Source: Chelydra serpentina
Lineage: Eukaryota; Chordata; Testudines; Chelydridae
Direction of reading: 5' to 3'
DNA length: 64,000 nucleotides
Assembly: GCA_037349315.1 (NCBI GenBank)
Contig: JBAIAC010000004.1
Location: 77,244,501-77,308,500 of the forward strand
Both the position numbers and the translations under genes were made by a program. The notes under the pieces were generated by a model. The model was given only the letters and a program-made list of their open reading frames with translations, searched no databases and was not told the origin of the DNA. Below are positions 34,091 through 46,073 of this stretch, piece after piece (position 1 is the stretch's first letter; every line of letters begins with the position of its first letter).

Positions 34091-34133
34091 TCCCTCTATC
34101 ACTGAACATATACATTTAAAAGGGTTTTAGTTT

Positions 34134-34891
34134 ATATTTGTAATGGGGGGGACACACCTCTTGAGTGGCAGTCCTTTTCTCACTCCTGGCACCCCCTGAA
34201 GGCTGCCAGCCAACCTTGGTGGATCTTCCATGGCTTAGCCCTCCAGCCAAGTCACAAAGTCCAAATGAACACCTTCTAGGGTAATAAAGAGTCCAATAAA
34301 CACACAGTCCTATTCCCCGCACTAGGATCTTCAGCCATGCCTCTGGGCCCTTTAAGGTCAGTTCTTTGTTCAGGCTCTCAAAAAAGCCCCATCCCCTTCT
34401 TGGGGTTTATGTCACTGTGGCCAGTAGTAGAACCCAGGCTCACTCACTACTCAAGTTCTAACCCAGGAAAATACACAGCAAGTTAGGCACTGCTCAACTT
34501 CAGTTCATTCTTGCTTCTTCCCAGGATTGCTTCCTATTTGGTACCTCTTACCTTTACCCTTGCTTCAGGGTCAAGATTCTTAGGGCCTCTCTCCCTGCAA
34601 AGCCTAGTTAAGCAAATGCAGCCAGAAACAAACTCAAGCTAGATCTTGAGTGCCTTTGGCCAAAGAGGCACACCCTTCCTTAACCCTCTGGCCCCAGCCA
34701 AAAAACGATCTACTTAGCCCCTGCAGCTTCCTTTATCTGAGTCTGCTGGGGTATGATTGGCTACTTCCATGAAGCCTCTCTAGGCAGGCTTGGAGGACCT
34801 ACCTTTGCTTCTCCTTCCTGGAGTGGGGTGTAATAGAACTGGGAGTCTCCAATAGGGAGCCGCAAAGGCTAGGGCACCACATCACAATATT
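34134..34891. mobile_element. Complete solo LTR, 748 bp
   Basis: ATATT at 34134-34138 is repeated exactly at 34887-34891. The element between begins TGTAATGGGG and ends CATCACA, giving TG...CA limits. A 5-bp target duplication fits Gypsy or retroviral integration. Two AATAAA motifs lie near 34284 and 34296 on the plus strand, but a clear TATA box was not found, so the orientation is left open. The frame at 34116-34322 is not meaningful. Confidence 0.85.
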
Positions 34892-34978
34892 GTTTCAGCA
34901 TTAAGAAATGAAATGGTTATTTTTGTCTATGTTTATAGTTTTCATTCATCACCATCAGTTGGAATGATTTTTTATCAA

Positions 34979-36712
34979 TAGGAGCAAATATGTGGATATG
35001 GATGTGGAAAAAGCTAATGTGCTCAATGCTTTTTTTGCCTCTGTCTTCATGAACAGGGTCAGCTCCCAGACTACTGCACTGGGCAGCACAGTATGGGGAG
35101 GAGGTGACCAGCCCTTTGTGGAGACAGAAGTGGTTCAGGACTATTTAGACAAGCTAGACGAGCACAAGTCCATGGGGCTAGATGCACTGCATCCGAAGGT
35201 GCTAAAGGAGTTGGCAGATGTGATTGCAGAGCCATTGGCCATTATCTTTGAAAACTCATGGCGATCGGGGGAGGTCCCGGATGACTGGAAAAAGGCTAAT
35301 GTAGTGCTTACCTTTAAAAAAGGGAAGAAGGCGGATCCAGGGAACCATAGGCCAGTCAGTCTCACCTCAGTCCCTGGAAAAATCATGGAACAGGTCCTCA
35401 AGGAATCAATTCTGAAGCACTTAGAGGAGAGGAAAGTGATGAGGAACAGTCAGCATGGATTTACCAAGGGCAAGTCATGCCTGACTAACATAATTGCCTT
35501 CTATGACGAGATAACTGGCTCTGTGCATGAGGGGAAAGCAGTGGATGTGTTATTCCTTGACTTTAGCAAAGCTTTTGATACGGTCTCCCACAGTATTCTT
35601 GCCAGCAAGTTAAAGAAGTATGGGCTGGATGAATGGACTATAAGGCGGATAGAAAGCTGGCTAGATCATCGGGCTCAATGGGTAGTGATCAATGGCTCCA
35701 TGTCTAGTTGGCAGCCGGTATCAAGCGGAGTGCTCCAAGGGCCGGTCCTGGGGCCGGTTTTGTTCAATATCTTCATTAATGATCTGAAGGATGGTGTGGA
35801 TTGCACCTTCAGCAAGTTTTCAGATGACACTAAACTGGGAGGAGTGGTAGATACACTGGAGGGTGGGGATAGGATACAGAGGGACCTAGACAAATTAGAG
35901 GATTGGGCCAAAAGAAATCTAATGAGGTTCAGCAAGTTCAGGACAAGTGCAGAGTCCTGCACTTAGAATGGAAGAATCCCGTGCACTGCTACAGACTAGT
36001 GGCTAGGCAGCAGTTCTGCAGAAAAGGACCTAGGGGTTACAGTGGACAAGAAACTGGATATGAGTCAACAGTGTGCCCTTGTTGCCAAGAAGGCTAATGG
36101 CATTTTGGTCTGTATAAGTAGGAGCATTGCCAGCAGATCGAGGGACGTGATCATTCCCCTCTATTTAGCATTGTTGAGGCCTCATCTGGAGTACTGTGTC
36201 CAGTTTTGGGCCCCACACTACAAGAAGGATGTGGAAAAATTTGAAAGAGTCCAGCTGAGGGCAACAAAAATGATTTGGGGGTTGGAGCATATGACTTATG
36301 AGGAGAGGCTGAGGAAACTGGGATTATTTAGTCTGCAGAAGAGAAGAATGAGGGGGGATTTGATACCAGCTTTCAACTACCTGAAAGGAGGTTACAAAGA
36401 GGATGGATCTAGACTGTTCTCAGTGGTACCAGATGACAGAACAAGGAGTAATGGTCTCAAGTTGCAGGGGGAGGTTTAGGTTGGATATTAGAAAAAACAT
36501 TTTCTCTAGGAGGGTGGTGAAGCACTGGAATGGGTTACCTAGGGAGGTGGTGGAATCTCCTTCCTTAGAGGTTTTTAAGGTCAGGCTTGACAAAGCCCTG
36601 GCTGGGATGATTTAGTTGGGGATTGGTCCTGCTTTGAGCAGGGGGTTGGACTAGATGACCTCCTGAGGTCCCTTCCAACCCTGACATTCTATGAGTCTAT
36701 GATTCTAAGTAC
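34979..36712 (+). mobile_element. CR1 LINE, long 5'-truncated copy
   Basis: It spans most of the ORF2 reverse transcriptase, the C-terminal region and the 3' UTR, ending GACATTCTATGAGTCTATGATTC. The 3' UTR block GGGGGTTGGACTAGATGACC differs from that of the 59113 copy, so it is a separate subfamily. It begins about 90 bp downstream of the solo LTR at 34139-34886. Confidence 0.9.
34992..36615 (+). pseudogene. CR1 ORF2 reverse transcriptase, frameshifted
   Basis: The first open segment (34992-35966, 324 residues) begins with VEKANVLNAFFASVF and carries KKANVVLTFKKGKKADPGN, QHGFTKG, motif A FLDFSKAFDTV, motif B SSGVLQGPVLGPVLFN and motif C FSDDTKLGG. The catalytic aspartates of motifs A and C are present; the FADD form is here FSDD. 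The frame is lost near 35945. C-terminal blocks continue in other frames at 35903-36097, 36042-36479 ([33 protein letters not shown]) and 36403-36615 ([20 protein letters not shown]). In the family this enzyme copies the element RNA at a nicked target. The upstream endonuclease domain is absent. It is a dead copy. Confidence 0.9.
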
Positions 36713-37355
36713 TGGTATGTGAATGTAATTTTGCCACAAAATTATACAAGTATTTAGTGTATGTTACAGTCAGGAAATGGTATAATTTTTGCATTTTGTG
36801 AAGTGATTCTCCCAAGCAAATTCCTGGCAAAGACACCTGCTTTGTAAGAGCTTCAGTATTACTCTGGAGCCATATAAAGGCAGCTGGAATAAAGCAATTC
36901 CAAGGAGCAACATGTGTTTCCAGCCAGTGTGCCTAAACAAACCATCATAACAGTCATCTGTAAGGAAGGATAGAAGAGCTAACGTGACTCAGAGGCAGAA
37001 TAAATGAGAGCACTACATGAGCACTGAGCTCTGGAGGAAGATTAGTCTATGTTTTCCTCTTTCTTTCTATCCATCTACACAATAATTGAGGAAGCTTGTT
37101 GAAAAGCTCTAGTTGGCTCTCTGGCAAATACAAACGAACACCTGCCTACCCAAATTAACTGATATGGAGGGTAAGGTGAGCTGACTGTCCATTTGCATTA
37201 CTGGTGACTCCTCCGATTTTGGCTTGTGCCCAACTCATGAAAAGTACATTGAAAACAAGCCAGGGGCAGTGAAAATGGAGAATCCGCTTGCTCAGTCGGA
37301 ACTTCAGACAATCACCACGCTAGTGTAGCAACAGGACAGACAGGTCTCTTTCAGT
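36713..37355. other. No recognised feature
   Basis: Unique sequence between CR1 and the L2-like relic. Confidence 0.45.
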
Positions 37356-38490
37356 GTGTCCTTCAAAGGAACCTTCTCATTCCCCCTCCCAGCTTTCTGT
37401 GGGGGTTCCATAGGGCTGGGTCCCCTTCTCTTCACTGAAACCTTATCTCTGCATAATCTCATCCACAGACACAAATTCAACTACCGTCTCTGTGCTGCTG
37501 ACTCACAGCTCTGTCTCTCTACTCCAGACTCGTCTCCTTCTGTCCAAACTATAATCTCAGCCTCCCTGAGATTGTCTGGTTTGTCTAGTCATCAGCTCAA
37601 CCTCAACGTGGCTAAAACTGAGTTCATAATCTCCCCCACCCAAAAGCCCTACCTGCTACTTCCTTTTTCAATCATTGTGGATAACACCACCATCCTGCCC
37701 ATCCCTCAAGCCTGCAATCTGATCATCATCTTTGACTCACGTTTCTTTGTAGGTCCTCACATCCAGGCTATGTCTATATCTTGCTGATTCTTTCTGCATT
37801 ACATCTCTAACAAACGGCCTTTCCACCCAGCTAAAACTCTCATCATCTAGGTTCTGATTGCTTTGTGTGTTGATTACTGGCCTTAACAAAAGTAATGTGC
37901 CCTTCTTATTCGGAATGCTTATTCGGCATTCGGAATGCTGCTGCAAAGATCATTGCTTTGACCACGTCATCTGTCTCTTTGAATGCTTCCACTGGCTCCC
38001 TCGTTTTTTGTTTTTTTTTTAGCATCAAACATAAGCTACTTGTCTTCACTTTTAAGGCCCTTCATGACCTATCTCCACCCTACTTTTTATCTCTCGTTCA
38101 GTATCAAAAGATCAACTCTCACCACTGATCATCCCTGACTCTAGCCTCTATTGCCCACTTGTTACATTTTCAAACAAGCACTTTTAGGCTGTCTCTCATG
38201 CTTCCCCTTCATTGTTCTCCTTCACATCCCCCCTTAAGCTCTCCTTTGACATGATGCCTACAAAAAACATAACAATAGTTAGGCTGCTGGTGTGTTGAGA
38301 TCACAGGCCATCATACTGGCCAAGTTTGTCTCATTGTTTCCTTGTACTCTCAGTCTTTCTGTATCCACGTATTCCCTCTTGTCTTACACTTAGGTGGTAA
38401 GCTCTGTCTTTTTGGTCTATGGTTGTACAGGGCCGAGCACAATGGGGTCTTGGTCCATGACTAAGAGCTCCTGGACATTACAATAATACA
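37356..38490 (+). pseudogene. L2-like LINE ORF2 C-terminal relic and 3' end
   Basis: The first frame (37356-37787) reads NYRLCAADSQLCLSTPDSSP, an eroded form of the L2 motif C block (YADDTQLYLS). LNLNVAKTEFII follows, matching the L2 block LKLNxxKTE. After a break, 37895-38128 gives NAAAKIIALTT, KHKLLVFTFKALHDLSPPYF, the L2 C-terminal region (FKALHxLAPxYL). The 3' end near 38425-38490 has TGTACAGGGCCGAGCACAATG and an AATAATAAT-rich tail. The catalytic YADD has decayed to CAAD and several stops intervene. This is older and more diverged than the CR1 copies. Confidence 0.75.
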
Positions 38491-41248
38491 AATTATAAAA
38501 TAATAATAATCATGATGATAAAGGTCTGTTCCCTGGTACAGTCTGGAGAAAACTCGGGTGGGCTATGCCACTCTTAAAATATAAGAGCTGCTTATGCTAC
38601 CTGCCTACTATTCCTTCCTATGACCCTATCCAAGACATTAGGTATGTAGATTGCAGCATTGTTATGATGCAATTGAAGTAAGCTGGCTATCCTCAGGCTT
38701 CCATAAGAAATGGAAAGGAATTTTTAGGAATAAAGATGTAGGCTCTGATTCCGCAATTGGATCCATTATTGCAGACCCTTTGAATTCAATGGGGCTCTGC
38801 TTGACAATCCAGGAATTTGGGGAGCCCAAGGAAAGCAGGATCAGCCCCCAAATTAGTAATGCACTGAAAATGAGCAAGAACATAACATTTAGGAAGATCA
38901 TCCCAATGATTGATTTTATAATTATTCATGGCACCCAGCATGAATTCTTTGGGTTTTTACTGATGGAATTTATTAATGCATTAATTTTTAAAATGTGCTC
39001 TGAAAGAGAGTATAACATGGTTAGGGAATGCTGAAAGGGGGATAGACATCCTTCAAAAGTGGCAGGAGAAAAAGTGATTTTTGTACATGAAAACGGTACT
39101 TGGTAGCACATAGTTAGTGTTGTGTCAGGGTTTTAACTCTAGACTCTGATCTAACGATTTGGTCCAGGATGAAATTGTTACACCACATCTTTGGATCTAG
39201 TTCAGTGTAATCAGTCAATGAACAGGAATAAACCTCTAATGACATTTTCCAGAAGAGAAATAGCCAGTACCTGCTAAAAGTCCCATTGCTCCCTCTGCCT
39301 TGCTGCTTTTTCCTTCCAATATCCTGTGAGCCCGTATTCACCGAAAGACTCCTCTCTTAAAAGATCTGAGGGCACCATCATCCCTGTGTGCCTCATGTGT
39401 CTCCTGCCCAAGGAGAAGCTGAAAAGATCAGTTGTAACAGAGGGTCCTCTGCCACCCTCTCTCCCCTGCCTCTGCAGCCTGAAGCTAGTGCAACTGGGGC
39501 CCCTTGCGAGCTGCAGTGCATGCCAGACTGGGAATGCAAGCTCCTGCAGCAACACTGGGCTGGTCCCACTGCAAGGCAGCAGGATTTGCGCCATGTAGCA
39601 CACTAGGAACCAAATTTATCCCGATGTATTTGGTGTCAGAGTTGACCCTAGTCTCATCAGATATGAATGTGGACCCTACTGTACATGTCACAGAAATTAT
39701 ACTATTATGTATCTAAGAACAGATTCTGTGAGTGAGGCACTGAGCTCCCTTGACTCCGTCAATGGGAGTTGAGAGAACTCACCACCTCCCAGGAGGAACT
39801 TAGCATCTTTCAGGCTAAGGACCATACTTACACAGAACAGTCTTTCAGAGTGTGATGCAAATACATGATTAATCTTCATTACAACAAAAAGGGCAATATG
39901 TGGCTACAACAAATCTATAATAATAATAAAGATTTTGCCATATGGATGAACTCTAGTTTTCATTGTCATTCCAGACAGTGGGAAATATAATTTCAAATGA
40001 TCTTCTAGCACCCTGCGAGACTGATAGTGTTAGTGATAAGTGAAGTGGCAGAATAATTTCCTCTACACTCTAATGAATACCTAAGTTCCTCTTTGTTCTC
40101 CAGTAACACATTGAAAGATATGTCTTTAAGGTGCAAAAGAGTCTTGAAAAACCCTTGTGCTAAGCACTATTTCTTATACGTTAAAGGATTTTTTTTTCCA
40201 CTTTGCATCTACTACACTCTATGGAGTGATACAATTTAAAATATTCCTGTCCTACAGATAGGCCACAATATAATCTGTAAAGTCTTTACAAACCAGATTT
40301 TAGGGGCCATAAATCCTAATGATTAGTCCAGATGTTTCATCAGAGCAGAGGTCTGTGAAATGTAAACGACTCGGTTTAATCATTTATGATTTTGTGGCGC
40401 TTCCATGCAAATGCACCATTTTCTGCAAAATACGTGACATTTTGAACTATGCATCAAAGTTAGGCACAGCACTGTGTTTCACTCCATGGATGCCAGCAAA
40501 CTTGTCAGTGCTTTTGCTGGAGCATTTTTTTAATTTCAAGTTTTGCTGGTCGAATTTCATTACATACAGCTCTGGCTAAGCTGAAGTCACATGCTGTTTC
40601 TTCACAATTCTGGATTGAAAACCATCCTGAATCCCCTTCTGGTTCCTGGCACCCTGACCTCCCTCCTCTGCCCTGACTCACTTCTCATGCAGAGCACCGA
40701 CCCCTACATCCTCCCTTACCCTGCTGCCCTATTGCCCGAATTCCCCAGCTTCCCATGCAGACTCCCCTTCCTATTCCTGACACTCTGAGTGCTGCCCTAA
40801 CTCTCCCAGTGGGTGTGGGCTCAGCCCAAGCAGCATACTGGCTGTGTTGCACAGCTTCCTGTGACTGAAGTGTTTAGGGTCAGATGGGACAACAGGGCCG
40901 CATATGAGGAGGGCAAGATTCTCTCCCTCCTCCTGGGCATGCGGTCAGAGCAATTTGGGGTGGGGGTGGTTCATGAGCCCGGGTGTCAGGAGCAGGCCAA
41001 GCAGCGGTCCCAGCAAGCCCATTACAATTGTACATTCTGCAAGATGTTTTGCTTCCATGGAGTTAGAGCATCAGTGTAAGGATCTGAGGTTAGGGTCAGA
41101 CTTAAATCAAAGGCCTAAAGAAGGCCTGATCCTGACACAAGCAGTGCCTACTCACCCAAGCCAGAGCATTTAAGTTAGTGGGAATACTGAGGCGAGTCAG
41201 AGTTTTCAGGATTAGGTTTAGGAACCGTAAAATGGACATATATATAAT
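38491..41248. other. No gene; one palindromic repeat
   Basis: Unique sequence apart from a foldback repeat at 38741-38849 (GGCTCTGATTCCGC against GCAGGATCAGCCCC). The overlapping frames at 39274-39716 and 40813-41173 show no family signature on either strand. Confidence 0.5.
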
Positions 41249-41597
41249 ATGTAGCTCAGGGATCGGCAACCTTTGGCATGCGGCCCATCAGGGAAATCCA
41301 TTGGCGGGCTGGGACAGTTTGTTTACCTGCAGCATCCACAGGTTCGGCCCAGCGCAGCTCTCACTGGCCGTGGTTTGCCGTTCCAGGCCAATGGGGGGTG
41401 CGGGAAGCGGAGGCCAGCACATCCCCCGGCCTGCGCCGCTTCCCGCAGCCTCCATTGGCCTGGAACGGCGAACCCTGGCCAGTGGGAGCTGCGGTCAGCC
41501 GAACCTGAGGATGCTGCAGGTAAACAAACCGGCCCAGCCTGCCAGTGGATTTCCCTGACGGGCCACATGCCAAAGGTTGCCAATCCCTGATATAGAT
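41249..41597. mobile_element. Palindromic hAT MITE, 333 bp
   Basis: It begins CAGGGATCGGCAACC and ends GGTTGCCAATCCCTG. The whole element is an imperfect palindrome: TTTGTTTACCTGCAGCATCC on the left matches the complement on the right. The flanking 8-mers ATGTAGCT and ATATAGAT agree at six positions. The frames at 41178-41612 on both strands follow from the palindrome. Confidence 0.85.
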
Positions 41598-41697
41598 ATT
41601 CAGGGGGGTCATCTGGGTGTAAGTGAAGGAAGAGCTTGGACTACAATGGGCCAGATTTTTCTAAAAAGATATGCGCTCCCACAAGATAATATTTAAC

Positions 41698-41922
41698 TAA
41701 GGCCTTGTCTACACTGGCAATTTACAGCGCTGCAACTTTCTCACTCAGGGGTGTGAGCAGCAAGTTTCAGCACTGTAAAGTGCCAGTGTAGACAGTGCAC
41801 CAGTGTAGACAGTGCCCTGGTAGCTACGCCCCTCGTAGAGGTGTTTTTTCTAGAGCGCTGGGAGAGCTCTGCTGCGACCACACAAGGCACAGTGAAGTGC
41901 TGCCGCAGCACGTTAGCCCTAA
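41698..41922. mobile_element. Harbinger-like MITE
   Basis: TAA at 41698-41700 is repeated at 41920-41922. The element starts GGCCTTGTCTACACTGGC and ends ACGTTAGCCC. A 17-base unit CCAGTGTAGACAGTGC is duplicated near 41783-41816. The 3-bp TAA duplication and the terminal motif suggest PIF/Harbinger. The right terminus lacks the TGTAGAC block, probably by a small deletion. Confidence 0.6.
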
Positions 41923-42999
41923 GATTTCATCTGCAAAGCTTTAATCCTGCACAGTGGACAAGTTGCAATTAGTGACGCTCTGGCTAATGATTACATACTT
42001 ACCTACAATGGGACGTGATCCTAACTGGGGACCAGACTGGGAGATCTGTCTGCTGCCCCTGGGCCTACAACCCTTCTTCCACATCCACATTTCCTGCTGT
42101 GGGGGGAACTGCCACTAAATATCACTATGCAGCACTCCTCACCAGAAAAACCGGGGCAGTCTCATTGCTTTTAAGATTTCCTGTAACTGTGTACCCTGGA
42201 GTAGGATTTCCTCTAAAGTGCTTAACTTTTAAAATAGTTTGAAGAAATGAGCTGCCGCTGGCTTGAAGCAGTTCAGGAAGACCTCCAGCTAATTTAATGG
42301 GCACCCAGTGTTCCAAGCCCCTTTTCAATATTTCACCTTTGAACATGCATACTTTGGAATCTACTGAACTGTTTCTCTTCACATGTGGATTGTTGGTCTA
42401 TCTAAAGTTTCTGGCTTCATCATTTTATTAGTGAAGTGAACACAAAACATTTAGTTTGGAACATATAGGCAAAGTATAGTTTTTCCTCCCATACACACAA
42501 CCCAATAGCGGCTGAGCAGATGCAGCTCAAGCCTTTAGAACAATTCCCTTTGAGCAGAGACCACATCTAAAAAAGGAATTCCTCTCAACAGGATTTTATT
42601 TCAGAAAGTTATTAGCAATTGAAAATGGGGGATTGGAACGGAAACCTGAACACAGGCCTAATTGGGATGTTTGCTACCTGTGAACAGTGTATGTGTAATG
42701 CAATCGTACAATTGTTTTGGAAGCTGAGAATGCCTCTGGTGAAATTATGTAGTGGTACATTCCACTCAGAAAGGAATTAATTTCCTCAGCAGTGCTCCCA
42801 GCGCCTGATGGCCTGGCCCTAAGCACTGAAGAAGAAAGTTCTGGTCAGGACTCTCGTCCACCACATTGCAATATATTGTACTGCTGCTAAATTACCATGC
42901 CCAGGAATTGAAAAATCCACTCTCATCTAATCTCCACTAGTGAACTGGACACTTTTTCTGATAAACAAAGAGCCACCCTAGTAGAGAAAGGTATAACAA
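41923..42999. other. No recognised feature
   Basis: Unique sequence with small frames (42015-42242, 42125-42382) without domains. Confidence 0.5.
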
Positions 43000-43262
43000 G
43001 ATCCAACGGCTGGAAGTTGAAGCTAAACAAACTCAGATTGGAAATAAAGCTACATTTTTAATAGTCAGAGTAATTAATCATTGGAACAATTTACCCAGGT
43101 CATAGTGTATTCTTCATCACAGACAATTTTTAAATCAAGAGTGGATGCTTTTCTAAAAGATCTGCTCTAGGAATTATTTTTGGGGGACGTTTTATGGCTT
43201 GTGTTATACAGGAGTCAGATTAGATGATCACAATGGTCCCTTCTGACATTGACTCTATGAAT
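43000..43262 (+). mobile_element. CR1 LINE 3' end
   Basis: CAGATTGGAAATAAAGC and AGAGTAATTAATCATTGGAAC correspond to the ORF2 C-terminal FRLEIK...VRVINHWN block. The 3' UTR follows with TATGGCTTGTGTTATACAG, GATTAGATGATCACAATGG and a GACTCTATGAATAAATC tail. Confidence 0.9.
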
Positions 43263-44655
43263 AAATCATCAGTTTCCAAAAAATCGAAGCTTATACCTAG
43301 CCCTTTTTGTTGGAAAGAAAAAACTTTCCAAATTTAAGCAGACCGAGTATTGTGTTCCTGAGTCTACAGACAGCTCCAGTGCCTGTGCTGCTGAAAAAAA
43401 GTTGGTGAGTTTCTCTTCTGATATTCAGATTCCTGTAGGCAATAGACAAGTGTTATGAATCATGACAGTTTCATTCTGCTGCTGCTGAGCAAGTCTCTGA
43501 GAAGTGGCCCAGGAATTGTGGTTATTGTACCAGACTTCACTGTTGGCCCAACCTCTCTCCCAACTTTTATATCATCCTTAGCTGATAAATTTAGACTTCT
43601 GGCTAGTAGATTTCTGATATTTATTTAAAGCTCTGGCCATGCCCATCAAATATTAACATGCACCATGAGAGCATGTTTCATGCAAGCAATGCAATTGATT
43701 TCACAATATTAGGAAGCTATCAGGATAGTACAACTTACTCATTTTTAGTTTGGTTTCTTGTAACATTGTCTAAAAGACATGTTTTCTCAGTGTACAGAAT
43801 ATATCTACAAAGGAACTATCTAGTTTCTTCCTAGTTGATCTCATCTCTATCTATTCCACAGTTCCCCCTGGATTAAGCAAAGCAGCCGTCTGCATGCCAA
43901 ATTGGAAGTCATCTGTAACCCAAGTATGCTGTGATTAAAAATTACAGCACTGATATCCAAAACTAGATTTTAATAGCTGTTGTGATAAGAAGAGTGGTGT
44001 TATTGGATTACCAGCTTTGAATTAATTTTCATTATCTTTCTTCATTTTAATTAATTTTTCCCCTTCCTCCCTTCCTCTGCAGACAGTCCAACAAGATGAA
44101 AAGGGCATTGAGAAGGGAAAAGAGAGAGAGAAAGGATAAATGGAATATAAGGCTGTAGAAGCAACAATTTGCTTAACTAAATGATGCCATATAAAGCTCT
44201 AAATTGAAGGAAGGAATTTGTCTTCTAAATTAATTGGACACACTAGAAGAGAAAGAATAAAAGGGCTGGACAAGGCACCTTTGTGATCAGGCTGGAATTA
44301 TTAATTTTTGGAATTACATCCTACAAAATTAAAATGCCATCCACCCGCCTCAATGAGTGGGAGAACATGATGTGGTCAGGGATGAAAGGGGACAGTCCCA
44401 CCAGAGAGGGAGGGAGACACTCGCTGAGGGACACTAGGGAGCTCCTTTCTCCCTCTGGAGTCTCTGGCACCTATTGGCCATTTGGTGGGGAGAGGTGCTG
44501 ATTGCCCAATGTCCCCCAGCTCCAGGGCTTTAACCCAGATTAGGGGACACATGGACCCTCTTTCAGCTTCTTTCCAGCAGCCAGACCCTATCCACCCCAA
44601 ACTACGAATGGGAATCAGGTCTGACAGATGCTGCAGGTCTAGTCAGTCACCTGTT
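43263..44655. other. No gene; one splice-acceptor-like tract
   Basis: A long pyrimidine run at 44055-44080 ends in CAG at 44080-44082, resembling a 3' splice site. The following frame runs TVQQDEKGIEKGKEREKG and then stops. I do not call an exon from this alone. Confidence 0.3.
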
Positions 44656-44750
44656 AGGAGGGTCAGAAAGGAATTTTTTCTGCTTGTTGGCAGAGGACCG
44701 GGGAGTTTTTTCACCTTCCTCACAGCAGGAATGCGCTTAGCATCTTACTG
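44656..44750 (+). mobile_element. CR1 LINE 3' UTR fragment
   Basis: TCAGAAAGGAATTTTTTCTG, TTGGCAGAGGACC and TTTTTTCACCTTCCTCACAGC follow the CR1 3' UTR order seen at 60605-60670. The tail is missing. Confidence 0.6.
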
Positions 44751-46006
44751 AGGTATTGAAACTAACTTCCAGTTTCCAGTGTGGTTAAAGGATAAAATGT
44801 ACCATTCCCAGAAGTAAAGATTTTGCTGATGGTCCTTGGGCTTGTGGGATAGGGTGAGACCTTGTGGTTCTCGCTGGTCAAGGTCTCCACCCTTCTGGCC
44901 CCTCTGCCCCCCTTCTGAGGTGGGAGTGGGGTTGAAGTGGTAGGACTCAGAGAGAGCTGACTCTTGTGAGTAAACTGAGGAGAGTCTACCTGAGTTATGG
45001 ATTATATGGTAGCAGTTCAATAATCTCCACACTGTAATCACTTAAATGCCTGATATTGGAGAATGTGGGTGATGTGGGGATCATGCCCTTCCCGTGTTTA
45101 GGTTTAATAAAAGTTGTGGCCTGCTGTTTAAAAATCCATCCATGTACCTGTCCTTATTTTGCAGCTGTATGTGGCTCAGTGTAACTTTGTATCCAGAACA
45201 GCTACACACAATGTGGGGTTGTAATGCAAATGGTGTGTTTAAAAGTGTATCGGCAGAAAAATCTTTAAAGGAAAAATGGAAGAACATAAGAGGAGGCAAG
45301 CGGAAAATGTGAAAACAAGGCTCAATGAGTTATTGAGGGCATGTGAGAGAGTAAATGCCAAGGTAAAAATGCAAAAAAACTATATATCTGAAATCATTAG
45401 ATAAAGCTATGTTACTTTTGAATGTATTGAAGAGGGACATGGGGGAGTGCGGGGTAGGGTAATGGTCAGTGCAAGACCATTGAAAAATAAAATAGACGAG
45501 ATCTTGAGAGAAGATACGGAAAAAAGGTTAGGCACTGAATTAATCACATTACTTAAATGAAGGACGCAAAATCAAAAAGCATGCCCAGGTTTCATAGCAA
45601 CTTGCTCTCTCCGAGCCTGGAGAGAAATATACTGGATTTTCCCTTCTCTACTCCTTGGCGAGCTACTGCAGTACCATTTTTGGTACTCTCTTCTACATCT
45701 GAGCTTCCTGTAGTGTGCTCACCCAGTAAGACTTCCCCTCATACCAATTACATTATTTTCCCCTTCAAAACTTCTGTTCACCTATACTAGTTGAAACATA
45801 TTTAATAAATTACTTGTTACTAGTGTACCTAGAAAGTGCATCTCAATGAAGAAATGACTGATGCAAGAAAAGTTTAATGGTTTTTTCCCCTGTATTGCTA
45901 GTACCTAGGAACAGCAGACAAGTATCAAATCTGGTTGTGCTGGTAACTGTATAGGCAAGTAACAAAGAAGGCAGCCCCTTAACTCAGACTGGTTAGGGTC
46001 TAGGGG
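44751..46006. other. No gene; weak L2-like 3' end
   Basis: The tract 45885-45950 (CTAGTACCTAGGAAC and GTTGTGCTGGTAACTGTA) resembles a diverged minus-strand L2-like 3' end. The rest is unique. Overlapping frames at 45081-45312 show no domain. Confidence 0.4.
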
Positions 46007-46073
46007 GTGAAATCATGCGCCACTGAAATCACGGGCAAAATTCCCAAAGACTTTAATGGAGCTGGGATTTCAC
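46007..46073. repeat. Palindromic MITE-like repeat
   Basis: GTGAAATCATGCGCC and GCTGGGATTTCAC form the ends. It is the same type as 6482-6550. Confidence 0.6.

Noticed and set aside
37905..37945. Repeated ATTCGGAATGC as a regulatory site
   Set aside because: It is a short local duplication inside the L2-like relic and has no wider pattern.
38651..39716. Several frames suggesting a small gene
   Set aside because: Overlapping, no domain, no splice signals I could pair, and part is a foldback repeat.
41178..41612. Matching frames on both strands
   Set aside because: The element is a palindrome, so the same peptide pattern appears on both strands.
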